A stretch of 64,000 nucleotides of DNA from Marmoricola_A sp963730035 (GTDB lineage Bacteria; Actinomycetota; Actinomycetes; Propionibacteriales; Nocardioidaceae). Made by a program: the position numbers and the translations under genes. Location: contig CAVSPN010000001.1 in assembly GCA_963730035.1 (NCBI GenBank), positions 248,001 through 312,000 on the forward strand, written 5' to 3'. Under the pieces are notes generated by a model. It worked only from the letters and a program-made list of their open reading frames with translations, had not been told where the DNA came from and ran no database searches. Shown here in pieces: positions 7,817 to 17,459 of this stretch; position 1 is the stretch's first letter; each line of letters begins with the position of its first letter.

Positions 7817-9066
7817 CAGAGCCGTGCGTGCCAGGCGTCGGCCGAGGCATCGGTCAGGTGCGCGACCTGGTCGACGACGACCCGCAGCCGGCCTGCGTCG
7901 TCCGGTGCCGCGCGGAAGTCAGCGCGGAACTGCGGCATCAGCGACTCCGGCGCCCGAGCGAGGATCGCCGCGACCAGCTCGGCGACCACGGTGCGCTGGT
8001 GCCCGAGCGCCTCCAGGTGGTCCCCCGCCCGCATGACGAGGTGCGCCGCCACCCCCTTGAGGACGACGATCTCCAGGAGCGTGTCGCGGGGCACGACGAG
8101 GTCGGCGCCGTAGCGCTGCAACGGCCCGGGGCCGTACGTCGCCCGGGTCGCCGCCGTGACAGCGACGCAGAAGCGCCCGATCAGCCGCGAGGTCAGGTTC
8201 TTGAGCCCCGCCAGCGCCGTCCGGCTCCCGTCGTACGTCGGTCGGGGCCAGTGGTCGAGCGCGAGGAGTCGTCCGAGCGCCTCGTCGAGCTCGTCGGCTG
8301 GAGCATCGGGGAGGTACCACGCCTGTGCGGTGACCCACAGCTCGGCCCGCAACCCGCGGTCGCGCAGCCACCCGAGGTCGATGCGACCCGCCACCACGCC
8401 GTCCTCGACGTCGTGCACGGAGTACGCGACGTCGTCCGACAGGTCCATGACCTGCGCTTCCAAGCAACGCCGACGAGGAGGCGCGCCGGACCGAAGCCAG
8501 TCGAAAACCGGCCGGTCGTCGTCGTACACCCCGAACTTCCGGCCGGACCCGACCGCGGCCGGACCCGCGGCGGCCTCGCCGCGCGACCAGGGGTACTTGG
8601 TGGCGGCATCGAGCGTCGCGCGCGTGAGGTTGAGGCCGGCGCTGCGGCCGTCGTCGGCGACGGTCTTAGCCTCGAGCCGGGTGAGGATCCGCAACGTCTG
8701 GGCGTTCCCCTCGAACCCGCCGGCCGGACCCGCGAGCTCGTCGAGCGCGCGTTCGCCGTTGTGCCCGAACGGCGGGTGGCCGAGGTCGTGGGCGAGCGCG
8801 GCGGTCTCGACGACGTCGGGGTCGCAGCCGAGCTGGCGCGCGAGGTCCCGCGCGACCTGGGCGACCTCGAGGGAGTGGGTCAGCCGGTTGCGGACGAAGT
8901 CGTCGCTGTGCGGGCCGACGACCTGCGTCTTGGCCGCCAGCCGTCGCAGCGCCGCGCTGTGCAGCACCCGCGCGCGGTCGCGCTCGAAGGCCGTGCGGAG
9001 CGGGTCCTTGCGCGGCTCGTCGACCCATCGGTCACGGGCCGCGTCGTCGTAGGTCGTCCCGGCCAT
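7816..9066 (-). CDS. dgt: deoxyguanosinetriphosphate triphosphohydrolase-like protein
   Basis: HD-domain dNTP triphosphohydrolase of 416 aa that hydrolyses dGTP or other dNTPs to nucleoside and triphosphate, helping control nucleotide pools. Visible motifs are the N-terminal FERDRARVLHSAALRRLAAKTQV, H64 in NRLTHS, the HD pair H93-D94 in HDLGHPPFGHNGE, and MDLSDDVAYSVHD with a further metal-ligand Asp. Length and motif order fit the family. ATG 9066 is preceded at 7 nt by TAGGGT (9074-9079), so it is probably leaderless. dnaG lies directly downstream. Confidence 0.9.
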   Translation of the reverse strand: MAGTTYDDAARDRWVDEPRKDPLRTAFERDRARVLHSAALRRLAAKTQVVGPHSDDFVRNRLTHSLEVAQVARDLARQLGCDPDVVETAALAHDLGHPPFGHNGERALDELAGPAGGFEGNAQTLRILTRLEAKTVADDGRSAGLNLTRATLDAATKYPWSRGEAAAGPAAVGSGRKFGVYDDDRPVFDWLRSGAPPRRRCLEAQVMDLSDDVAYSVHDVEDGVVAGRIDLGWLRDRGLRAELWVTAQAWYLPDAPADELDEALGRLLALDHWPRPTYDGSRTALAGLKNLTSRLIGRFCVAVTAATRATYGPGPLQRYGADLVVPRDTLLEIVVLKGVAAHLVMRAGDHLEALGHQRTVVAELVAAILARAPESLMPQFRADFRAAPDDAGRLRVVVDQVAHLTDASADAWHARL

Positions 9067-9073
9067 CGCCGCG

Positions 9074-9079
9074 ACCCTA
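9074..9079 (-). promoter_or_regulatory. dgt -10 box (leaderless)
   Basis: TAGGGT on the minus strand, with 7 nt (9067-9073) between it and the dgt ATG. Confidence 0.6.
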
Positions 9080-9183
9080 CCGAGCGCAGGGGGCGGTCCG
9101 GACGGGCAACCTCCCGCGGGACGGCCCCGCGGATGCCCCTCCGTGACCCGGCTGCCCGTCCGTCGGGTCCCTCCGGTCGGCGG

Positions 9184-10212
9184 TCAGAAGACGGCGACGT
9201 GCACGTGGTCGTAGTGGTTGGCGGTCGTGGAGCCGCGGTCCTCCATGTAGCGCCACCCCGAGGAGGCCTGCTCAGGGGTCCAGATGCGCTGCGCCCAGAT
9301 GATGTCGCGGACGCCGAGCGTGCCGGCGTTGGCCAGGACGTAGTCGGCGACGGCCTGACCGAGGGCGGAGTCGGTGATCATGAAGTCGATGGCCCGGCCG
9401 TCGATGTGCTCCCCGTGGGGGTCGTAGCCGCCGTACGTGGTGAGCGCCGGGAAGGCCGCACACACCGCTCGGTAGAGGCGGACCGCGCTCGAGGTGAGGC
9501 CGGACTCGATCGTCGAGCCGTCGGGGCAGTAGTCACCCGAGACACCGCTCGTCGTCGACGTCGCGCTCGAGGTCTCCTCGGGCTCGGGCTCGGGCTCCGG
9601 CGGCGCCGGCTTGCGCTCGGCGAGGTACTCGGCCTCCACCCAGCGTGCCACCGTGACCGTGCGGGTGTCCCGGCGGTCGCCCTTGCCTGCGGCCGGGACC
9701 TCCCGCTCGACCACGACCTCGGCCCAGCCGCGGTAGGTCTGCCCGGTCACCCCGAGACGCTCCCCCCGCGGGACGGCTCGTGCCTCCGGCGCCTTCGGAT
9801 CGGCGTGGACGCGCAAGGTGAGTGCCTTGGTGGCGAACTCGTGGTCGACGGCGGTCGGCTGCAGCACCACGCGCTTGGCGGTCGCCAGCGGTCGGATCCC
9901 GGTGCGGCTCGCCGCCCGGCTGATGCTCCGGGACACCTGCGCCGTCCGGAGGGAGAGCTCGACAGGGGCCGCCGCAGCGGGGGTCGGCTCGAGCTCGGGG
10001 TCCCGTTCGCTGATTTCGAGGGCGACGAGTGTCCCTGCCAGGGACAGCGCGAACACGGCCGGACCGGCCACGCGGGCGGCGTTCCTCCGGCGTGCAGCCT
10101 TGTGACGTGCTGCCCGGTGGGAGCCGTCCTCGGGGGTCGTCGGCGTCTCCTGGGGTCCGGTGGCGACGTGCTTGTGGGCGTGCTCGTGGGCGTTCCGTCG
10201 GGCGTGAGCCAT
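9184..10212 (-). CDS. membrane-anchored protein with ARB_07466-like (D-Ala-D-Ala peptidase-like) C-terminal domain
   Basis: 342 aa. It has a His/Arg-rich cytoplasmic N-terminus, one membrane helix (about residues 48-66, GPAVFALSLAGTLVALEI), a region of possible SH3-like folds (about 75-200), an acidic Pro/Glu linker, then a C-terminal domain. That domain contains YGGYDPHGEHIDGRAIDFMI and ends YDHVHVAVF, with His/Asp residues placed like M15-type zinc peptidases. The family is common in actinobacteria and is presumed to act on peptidoglycan, though activity is unproven. ATG 10212 follows AGGAG by 10 nt. A 7-bp GC hairpin at 9114-9132 lies beyond the stop. Confidence 0.7.
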   Translation of the reverse strand: MAHARRNAHEHAHKHVATGPQETPTTPEDGSHRAARHKAARRRNAARVAGPAVFALSLAGTLVALEISERDPELEPTPAAAAPVELSLRTAQVSRSISRAASRTGIRPLATAKRVVLQPTAVDHEFATKALTLRVHADPKAPEARAVPRGERLGVTGQTYRGWAEVVVEREVPAAGKGDRRDTRTVTVARWVEAEYLAERKPAPPEPEPEPEETSSATSTTSGVSGDYCPDGSTIESGLTSSAVRLYRAVCAAFPALTTYGGYDPHGEHIDGRAIDFMITDSALGQAVADYVLANAGTLGVRDIIWAQRIWTPEQASSGWRYMEDRGSTTANHYDHVHVAVF

Positions 10213-10389
10213 CGAGGAATCACTCCTGTTCCTGCGTCGGGTGCGACGAAGCGGCGTCAGGTCGAAGGGCCGAGTAGAGCATGAAGATCACGAGAAGGTC
10301 ACATCGGGATCCACAGGTGTGCACCGTTTCACAGCGGCGCGTCGTGCAAACCCGCCGGTCTAGCGGGGCTCGGGAGGGATGTTTGGGCG

Positions 10390-10481
10390 CCGGTTCCCCA
10401 TGGGATGTCGGCTTGTTGGCACTCCCCACGGCAGGTGACCCGTGGGGAGTGCCGAGGTGCCTGCATCCCTTGGGGAACCGG
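10390..10481. repeat. nested inverted repeat (double hairpin) downstream of dus
   Basis: Outer arms CCGGTTCCCCATGGGATG (10390-10407) and CATCCCTTGGGGAACCGG (10464-10481) pair with one mismatch over 18 bp. Inner arms GGCACTCCCCACGG (10418-10431) and CCGTGGGGAGTGCC (10440-10453) pair perfectly. The element begins 9 bp beyond the dus stop and lies about 180 bp upstream of the peptidase-like gene. It may serve as a terminator or be a REP-like element. Nothing else is seen in 10213-10490. Confidence 0.85.
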
Positions 10482-10490
10482 CGGCGCGGC

Positions 10491-11651
10491 TCACCCGCCC
10501 GAGCCCGAGGCGACGTCTTCGACCGGCCCCGCACCGCCGTGCTCCCGGCTGTCGAGCCACCCCTCCGGCAGGACGACGCGGCGCGGGCTGCCCTGTCGAC
10601 CGCGCGGCCGCCCGAGCTCCGACACCGGGAACCGTTCCTCCGGGTCCAGCCCGCTGAGCAGGGCGTCCATGCCTGCCAGCGTCGTGACGAGCGCGAGGTC
10701 GCGGCGGACGTCACCACCGACGGCGAACCCCTTGAGGTACCACGACACGTGCTTGCGGAACTCCTTGCAGCCGCGCTCCTCGCCCTGGTGCTGCACGAGC
10801 AGCTCCGCGTGGCGACGCATCACCGCCGCGACCTCGCCCAGCGTCGGCAGCGTCGCGACGGAGTCCCCCGCGAAGGCGGCCGCGAGGTCCCGGAAGAGCC
10901 AGGGCCGCCCGAGGCACCCGCGACCCACGACGACTCCGGCGGCACCGGTCTGGTCCACCATCCGCACCGCGTCGCCGGCCTCCCAGACGTCGCCGTTGCC
11001 GAGCACCGGGATGTCGACGGCCGCCGCGAGCTCCCCGATCGCGTCCCAGTCGGCGACCCCGGAGTACGCCTGCGCGACCGTCCGCCCGTGCAGCGCGATC
11101 GCCGCGCAGCCGGTGTCCGCAGCGACCCGGCCGGCATCGAGGTAGGTCAGGTGGTCCTCGTCGATGCCCTTGCGCGTCTTCATCGTCACCGGCACGCCGT
11201 ACGCCGACGCGGCGCTCACCGCGGCGCTCAGGATCTCGCCGAGCAGCCCCTGCTTCCACGGCAGCGCTCCCCCGCCGCCGCGCCGGGTGACCTTCGGGAC
11301 CGGACAGCCGAAGTTGAGGTCGACGTGGTCGACCCCGTGCTCGGCGCAGAGGATCTCCGTCGCCTTGCCGACGTACGCCGGGTCGGTGCCGTAGAGCTGG
11401 ACCGACCGGGTGGTCTCGGTCTCGTCGAAGGTGAGCATCGAGAGCGTCACCTCGTCGCGCTCCACGAGCCCGCGGCTGGTGATCATCTCGCAGACGTAGA
11501 GACCGGCCCCCTGCTCGGCGCAGAGCCGCCGGTACGCGGCATCGGTGATCCCCGCCATCGGCGCGAGCACGACCGGCGTGGCGACGTGCAGCGGGCCGAG
11601 GGTCAGGCCCGGGTGGGGTGACCGCGCCGCGACGGGGGTCGGGACGGTCAC
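10491..11651 (-). CDS. dus: tRNA-dihydrouridine synthase (DusB/NifR3 type)
   Basis: FMN enzyme that reduces uridines in tRNA D-loops; 386 aa. APMAGITDAAYR, the catalytic Cys116 in NFGCPVPKV, MKTRKGI, LHGRT, GNGDV and GRGCLGRPWLF are all in place. It starts at a GTG 3 nt after the lipoprotein stop, so it is co-transcribed with the upstream glyS-lipoprotein pair. A large nested inverted repeat follows the stop. Confidence 0.93.
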   Translation of the reverse strand: MTVPTPVAARSPHPGLTLGPLHVATPVVLAPMAGITDAAYRRLCAEQGAGLYVCEMITSRGLVERDEVTLSMLTFDETETTRSVQLYGTDPAYVGKATEILCAEHGVDHVDLNFGCPVPKVTRRGGGGALPWKQGLLGEILSAAVSAASAYGVPVTMKTRKGIDEDHLTYLDAGRVAADTGCAAIALHGRTVAQAYSGVADWDAIGELAAAVDIPVLGNGDVWEAGDAVRMVDQTGAAGVVVGRGCLGRPWLFRDLAAAFAGDSVATLPTLGEVAAVMRRHAELLVQHQGEERGCKEFRKHVSWYLKGFAVGGDVRRDLALVTTLAGMDALLSGLDPEERFPVSELGRPRGRQGSPRRVVLPEGWLDSREHGGAGPVEDVASGSGG

Positions 11652-11654
11652 CGG

Positions 11655-12388
11655 TCAGCCCCCGCTGCGGGACCGCCCGCGGCCGCCGTCCCGACCGGGG
11701 GTGACGACCTTGCCGTGCCACTCGATCGGTGTGACGTCCTCGGACGGCCGGTAGCTGACGCCCTCGAGCGACCCCCTGTCCGGGGAGAGGAACACCAGGC
11801 AGGTCTGGAACCGCGACCCCGGCGCGAACCCCACGGGCAGCGCCTCGGTCGGGCACTTCGCGAAGGCCGAGGTGAACCGCACCGGGGGCAGCAGCGTGTT
11901 CTCCCCGCTGATCCCCCACAGCGGCACCGGGACGTCACCGAGCCGGCGCTCGCCGACGTTGCGCACCGTCACGCGGACGTAGTAGTAGTTCGCCTTCTTC
12001 TGGTACGCGTCGGTCAGGTTGAACCCCGCGAGGTCGGCCAGGCTCCCCTTGGTCGCGGAGTCGACGGTGAGGGCCAGCACCGTGCCGGCCGTTCGCTTCG
12101 GCGACTTCTTCCCCGGTCCGGCCCGCTCGACCTCGTGGGCGACCCGGGCCGTGTCGCCGAAGGAGAGCCGCGCGCCGAGGTCGGTCAGGGTGACCCCGGG
12201 CGGGACCTCGACGTCGGTCGTCGGCGTGGACGAGGGCGCCGAGGACCCGCGCGAGGTCGGTGAGCCCGAGGACCCGTCACCGGGCGGCTGGTCGCCGTCC
12301 GCGCGGCAGCCGACCAGCGCCAGGCCGGCGACGAGCACCAGCGTCGTCCACCGAGCCGCCGTGCCCGAACGCGCCGGGGACACCGAGG

Positions 12389-12395
<7 letters not shown>
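11655..12395 (-). CDS. hypothetical lipoprotein
   Basis: 246 aa. A hydrophobic leader (TTLVLVAGLALVGC) ends in a good lipobox, then comes a Ser/Thr/Pro-rich linker and a globular domain with paired cysteines (KCPTEALP and QTCLVFL). The central YYYVRVTVRNVGERRLGDVPV resembles the Ig-like fold of DUF4352-type extracellular proteins. Function unknown. The GTG start (12395) overlaps the glyS stop by 7 nt and dus follows 3 nt after the stop, so it sits inside an operon. Confidence 0.7.
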
Positions 12396-13807
<1,412 letters not shown>

Positions 13808-13889
13808 CGGGTCCTTCCTGGCTCCGCCGGCTGGCTGACGGCGTGCGAACGATTGCGGCGAGGACTGCTGAGCGGGCGCTGAGCGGGGA

Positions 13890-14195
13890 TCAGGGTATCC
13901 CGGTCGTCGGTTCCCCCGGTCGCACGGTCTCGTAGGCGCTCGGCTCGTCCAGCGCACGCCCCAGCAGCGCCCAGGCCCGGACCTTGACCTCGTACGCCGA
14001 GAGCGCGCGGCGGTAGGCACCGGGCCCCTCCCACGACGTCTGGAGCAGCCAGAGCTCGGGGTCGTCGACGTTGCGACCGACCCCTCCGCCGACGTACCCG
14101 CGCTGCCGGGCAAGCACGGCGTGGGCGTCCTCCAGCCCGGTCCTGAAGTCGTCTGCCTCCGCCAGAGGCACGCGGAAGCGGGTCACCACGAGCAT
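13890..14195 (-). CDS. antibiotic biosynthesis monooxygenase (ABM)-domain protein
   Basis: Small ferredoxin-like-fold protein of 101 aa. The sequence MLVVTRFRVPLAEADDFRTG followed by a central LWLLQTSWEGPGAYRRAL is typical of ABM-domain proteins, a group of mostly uncharacterised small oxygenase-like or heme-binding proteins. It is transcribed away from znuA. ATG 14195 has TAGCAT 6 nt upstream (14202-14207), and its promoter abuts the Zur operator 8 bp further on, so zinc control of this gene is possible. Confidence 0.7.
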   Translation of the reverse strand: MLVVTRFRVPLAEADDFRTGLEDAHAVLARQRGYVGGGVGRNVDDPELWLLQTSWEGPGAYRRALSAYEVKVRAWALLGRALDEPSAYETVRPGEPTTGIP

Positions 14196-14201
14196 GCCCC
14201 G

Positions 14202-14207
14202 ATGCTA
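14202..14207 (-). promoter_or_regulatory. ABM gene -10 box (leaderless)
   Basis: TAGCAT on the minus strand, 6 nt before the ATG at 14195. Confidence 0.5.
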
Positions 14208-14213
14208 GCTCGG

Positions 14214-14251
14214 TTGACAATGATTCTCACTTGCGCTGAGAATCGTTGTCA
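14214..14251 (+). promoter_or_regulatory. znuA promoter with Zur-box palindrome
   Basis: TGACAATGATTCTCA (14215-14229) and TGAGAATCGTTGTCA (14237-14251) form an inverted repeat (14 of 15 bp) around 7 nt. Each arm resembles actinobacterial Zur/Fur-type sites. TTGACA (14214-14219) serves as -35, and TGAGAAT falls at -10 distance inside the right arm. Zur binding would therefore block RNA polymerase. The znuA ATG is at 14254 with no ribosome site, so the transcript is probably leaderless. Confidence 0.8.
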
Positions 14252-14253
14252 CG

Positions 14254-15211
14254 ATGAGCGCTCCCAGCACCCCCGTCCTCCGCGCGTCCCTGCTCTCGTG
14301 CGCTGCCCTGCTCTCGTGCACTGCCCTGCTCTCGCTGTCGGCCTGCGCGGACGGCGCCGAGGGAAGCAGCAGGAGCACCACCGTCGGTGGCGTCGGCCTA
14401 CCCGTTGGAGTACGTCGCCCTGCGGCTCGTCGGCGACCGGGCCGAGGTCGAGGACCTCGTCTCCCCCGGGCAGGAGCCGCACGACGCGGAGCTGTCGGTC
14501 GCGCAGACCGCGGCGCTCGCCGACGCCGACCTCGTCCTCCGCGTGACCGACCTCGCGCCGGCCGTCGACGAGGCGGTCGCGCAGGAGGTCGACCAGGAGG
14601 CGGACGTGGAGGCGCTCGGCGTGCTCGAGGCCCGCGACCCGGCACTCGGCGGCGCCCCGCCGGTCACGGTGCTCGAGGGCGACCCCCACTTCTGGCTGGA
14701 CCCTCGCGCCCTCGCCACCTACGCCGAGGAGGTCGCGGAGCGGCTCGCCGCGGTCGACCCCGACGGCGCCGAGGGCTACCAGGAGCGGGCGGCGGACCTC
14801 GTCTCCGACCTCGGCTCGCTCGACCGTCGGATGAGCAGCGGCCTCGACGACTGCGCCCGACGCACCGTGGTCGTGAGCCACGAGGCCTACGACTACCTCG
14901 GCTACCGCTACGACCTGGAGTTCTCCTCGCTCGTCGGGCTCTCGCCCGAGGACGAGCCGTCGCCGGCGACGCTGGCCGACCTCCAGCAGCTGGTGGCCGA
15001 CGAGGGCGTCACCACGGTCTTCTACGAACCCCTCGAGGGTCCGGCGCCGGTGCAGGCCCTCGCCGACGACGTCGGCCTCGAGGTCGCGCCGTTGGACCCG
15101 GTCGAGGGGCTCACCGACGAGACCGTCGGGGAGGACTACCTGTCGCTGATGGCGGCGAACCTCGACGCGCTCGTGGCCGCGGGGGGCTGCACCCGGGAGG
15201 CCGGGTCGTGA
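14254..15211 (+). pseudogene. znuA: zinc ABC transporter substrate-binding lipoprotein, frameshifted
   Basis: Periplasmic-type zinc-binding protein of the ZnuABC importer. The first 44 codons give a signal peptide with lipobox LLSLSAC. Near 14386 the frame breaks: GTC GGT GGC should read GTC GTG GCG, so one G appears inserted at 14386/14387. The rest continues in another frame as VASAYPLEYVALRLVGD to GGCTREAGS. The zinc-site histidines survive (EPHDAEL, GDPHFWLDP, VSHEAYDYLGYRYDLE). Without the extra base it would be a normal 318-aa protein. Either a sequence error or a recent mutation. Its stop overlaps the znuC GTG. Confidence 0.85.
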
Positions 15212-17067
15212 GCGTGTCGACGAGCGGGCGAGCGGAGTCCGCGGGGCCGGTGATCGAGGTGCGCGACGGCGGCGTCCTGCTGGGAGGCCGGCCGGTGCTC
15301 CGTGGCATCGACCTCACGGTGACTGCCGGAGAGGTCGTGGCCGTGCTCGGCGCCAACGGGTCGGGCAAGTCGACCCTGGTGCGGAGCATCCTCGGGCTGG
15401 TGCCGTTGCGCCGCGGCTCGGTGGCACTCTTCGACACCCCGCTCGCGAGCTTCCGCGGCTGGCGCCGGATCGGGTTCGTCCCGCAGCGGACGTCGGCCAC
15501 CGCCGGCGTACCGGCGTCGGTCCGAGAGGTCGTGACCGCCGGCCGACTCGCCCACCGCGGGCTCCTCCAGCCGCTGCGCCGCGCCGACCGGCAGGCCGTC
15601 ACCGACGCCCTCGCAGCCGTCGGGCTGGCCGACCGGGCCGACGATGGGGTCGCGACGCTCTCGGGTGGCCAGCAGCAGCGCGTCCTCGTGGCGCGGGCGC
15701 TCGCCGGTGAACCGGAGCTGCTGGTGCTCGACGAGCCCATGGCGGGCGTCGACCTGGCCTCGCAGCAGCACCTCGCCACCGTCCTCGGCGAGCTGCTGGC
15801 CCGCGGCACCACGGTGCTGCTGGTAGCCCACGAGCTCGGCCCGCTCGCCCCGCTCGTCGGACGCACCGTGGTGATGCGCGACGGCCGGACGGCCTACGAC
15901 GGTGCCCCACTGGCGTCCTTCGAGGACGTGCCACAGGCCCACGCGCACGGCGACCACGAGCGGCGCGAGGCGCAGGTCGACTACGTCCCGGCGGTGGCGG
16001 CCCCCGTCGACCGCGCACCACGACAGGTACCTCGACCGGTCGGAGCGGCGCCGGTGAACCTGTTCCTCTACCTCGACCGCGACTTCATGCAGCGCGCGCT
16101 GCTCGCAGCGCTGCTCACCGGTCTCGCCGCTCCCGCGATCGGGACCTACCTGGTGCAGCGTCGACAGGCGCTGATGGGCGACGGCATCGGCCACGTGGCG
16201 GTCACCGGGGTCGCGGTCGGGCTGCTCACCAGCACGTCGCCGGTCCTCGCCGCTCTCATCGTGGCGGTCCTCGGCGCGCTGGTCATGGAGGCGGTGCGGC
16301 TGCGCGGGAGCACGAGCGGCGACGTCGCCCTGGCGATGCTCTTCTACGGCGGCATCGCCGGTGGCGTCGTCATCACCGGGCTGGCCGACCAGAACGCGGC
16401 GACGCTCAACCGCTACCTGTTCGGCTCGATCACCACGGTGGGCAGCGCGGACGTGTGGATCACCAGCGGGCTGGCCGCGGTCGTCGTCCTCGTCGCGGTC
16501 GGGCTGGCGCCGCGGCTGTTCGCGGTCACCCAGGACCCGGAGTTCGCGCGGGTCGCCGGGCTGCGGGTGCGCGACTACAACCTGCTGGTGTCGGTGCTGG
16601 CGGCGGTGACGGTGACCGTCGCGATGCGGACCGTCGGGCTGCTGCTCGTCAGCGCCCTGATGGTGGTCCCTGTGGCGACGGCCCAGCAGCTGACCCGGAC
16701 GTTCCGCGCGACCCTGCTCGCCTCGATGGGGCTCGGAGCGGCGGCCGCGGTCGCCGGGCTGCTGGTCTCGGCGTCGGTCGAGGTCCAACCCGGCGCCACC
16801 ATCGTGCTGCTGGCGCTCGCCGGGTTCGCCGTCGCGTGGCCGATCGGCGTGGCGCTGCGTCACCGGGCCCGGGTCGCCGAGCCGTTCGCCGAGGTGATGG
16901 ACCCCTTCGACCTCGACGAGCCCCACGCCGCCGTACCGGAGGACCACGACCACCACCACCACGGCCCCGACTGCGGCCACCTCGCGGTCGTCCACGGCGA
17001 CCACGTCGACTACGTCCACGACGGCCACCGGCACGCACCGCACGGGGAGCACTATGACGAGCACTGA
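15208..17067 (+). CDS. znuCB: zinc ABC transporter ATPase-permease in one reading frame (ZnuC-ZnuB)
   Basis: The frame stays open for 619 codons, across what are normally two genes. Residues 1-270 are ZnuC-like: Walker A GANGSGKST at 48-56, LSGGQQQRVLVARAL, LLVLDEP, VAHELG. A linker (QAHAHGDHE ... RPVGAAP) leads to ZnuB-like permease helices from about residue 283 (VNLFLYLDRDFMQRALLAALL) to about 565. A GTG at 16054 could start a separate ZnuB, since it lies where ZnuB normally begins. The last 47 residues hold 15 histidines, a likely zinc-binding tail. The GTGA overlap couples it to znuA, and zur overlaps its end by 14 bp. Confidence 0.85.
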   Translation: MSVSTSGRAESAGPVIEVRDGGVLLGGRPVLRGIDLTVTAGEVVAVLGANGSGKSTLVRSILGLVPLRRGSVALFDTPLASFRGWRRIGFVPQRTSATAGVPASVREVVTAGRLAHRGLLQPLRRADRQAVTDALAAVGLADRADDGVATLSGGQQQRVLVARALAGEPELLVLDEPMAGVDLASQQHLATVLGELLARGTTVLLVAHELGPLAPLVGRTVVMRDGRTAYDGAPLASFEDVPQAHAHGDHERREAQVDYVPAVAAPVDRAPRQVPRPVGAAPVNLFLYLDRDFMQRALLAALLTGLAAPAIGTYLVQRRQALMGDGIGHVAVTGVAVGLLTSTSPVLAALIVAVLGALVMEAVRLRGSTSGDVALAMLFYGGIAGGVVITGLADQNAATLNRYLFGSITTVGSADVWITSGLAAVVVLVAVGLAPRLFAVTQDPEFARVAGLRVRDYNLLVSVLAAVTVTVAMRTVGLLLVSALMVVPVATAQQLTRTFRATLLASMGLGAAAAVAGLLVSASVEVQPGATIVLLALAGFAVAWPIGVALRHRARVAEPFAEVMDPFDLDEPHAAVPEDHDHHHHGPDCGHLAVVHGDHVDYVHDGHRHAPHGEHYDEH

Positions 17068-17449
17068 CCCCGGCCAGCGACCGACCCGGCAGCGACGGGC
17101 GGTGGCGGAGTGCCTCGACCGGTTCGACGACTTCCGGTCCGCCCAGGAGATCCACGACCTCCTGCGGCAGGCGGGTGACCAGGTCGGGTTGTCGACGGTC
17201 TACCGGACCCTGCAGGGGATGGCCGACGCCGGGCAGGTCGACGTGCTGCGCGCCGAGGACGGCGAGGCGTTGTACCGGCGGTGCAGCGCGACCCACCACC
17301 ACCACCTGGTCTGCCGCAGCTGCGGCCGGACCGTCGAGGTCGACGGACCGGCCGTCGAGCGGTGGGCCGACCACGTCGCCGCCGAGCACGGCTACGCCGA
17401 CGTCAGCCACACCCTGGAGATCTTCGGCACCTGCCGCGACTGCCGCTGA
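17054..17449 (+). CDS. zur: zinc uptake regulator, Fur family
   Basis: 131-aa Fur-family repressor. The N-terminal winged helix has RPTRQRRAVAECL and LSTVYRTLQGMADAG as recognition segment. The dimer/metal domain has ATHHHHLVCRSCGRTVEV, HVAAEHGYADVSHTLEIFG and a C-terminal CRDCR, giving the two structural-zinc CxxC pairs. It is the last gene of the zinc operon and overlaps it by 14 bp, so it is probably autoregulated through the palindrome upstream of znuA. Position before uppS and recO matches zur (furB) in mycobacteria. Confidence 0.9.
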   Translation: MTSTDPGQRPTRQRRAVAECLDRFDDFRSAQEIHDLLRQAGDQVGLSTVYRTLQGMADAGQVDVLRAEDGEALYRRCSATHHHHLVCRSCGRTVEVDGPAVERWADHVAAEHGYADVSHTLEIFGTCRDCR

Positions 17450-17459
17450 GCCGCACCGG

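Noticed and set aside
14254..17067. One 937-codon frame from the znuA signal peptide to the end of znuB
   Set aside because: It exists only because the znuA frameshift puts the signal peptide in the znuC frame. The middle third is an out-of-frame Arg/Pro-rich translation of znuA, so it is not a genuine triple fusion.
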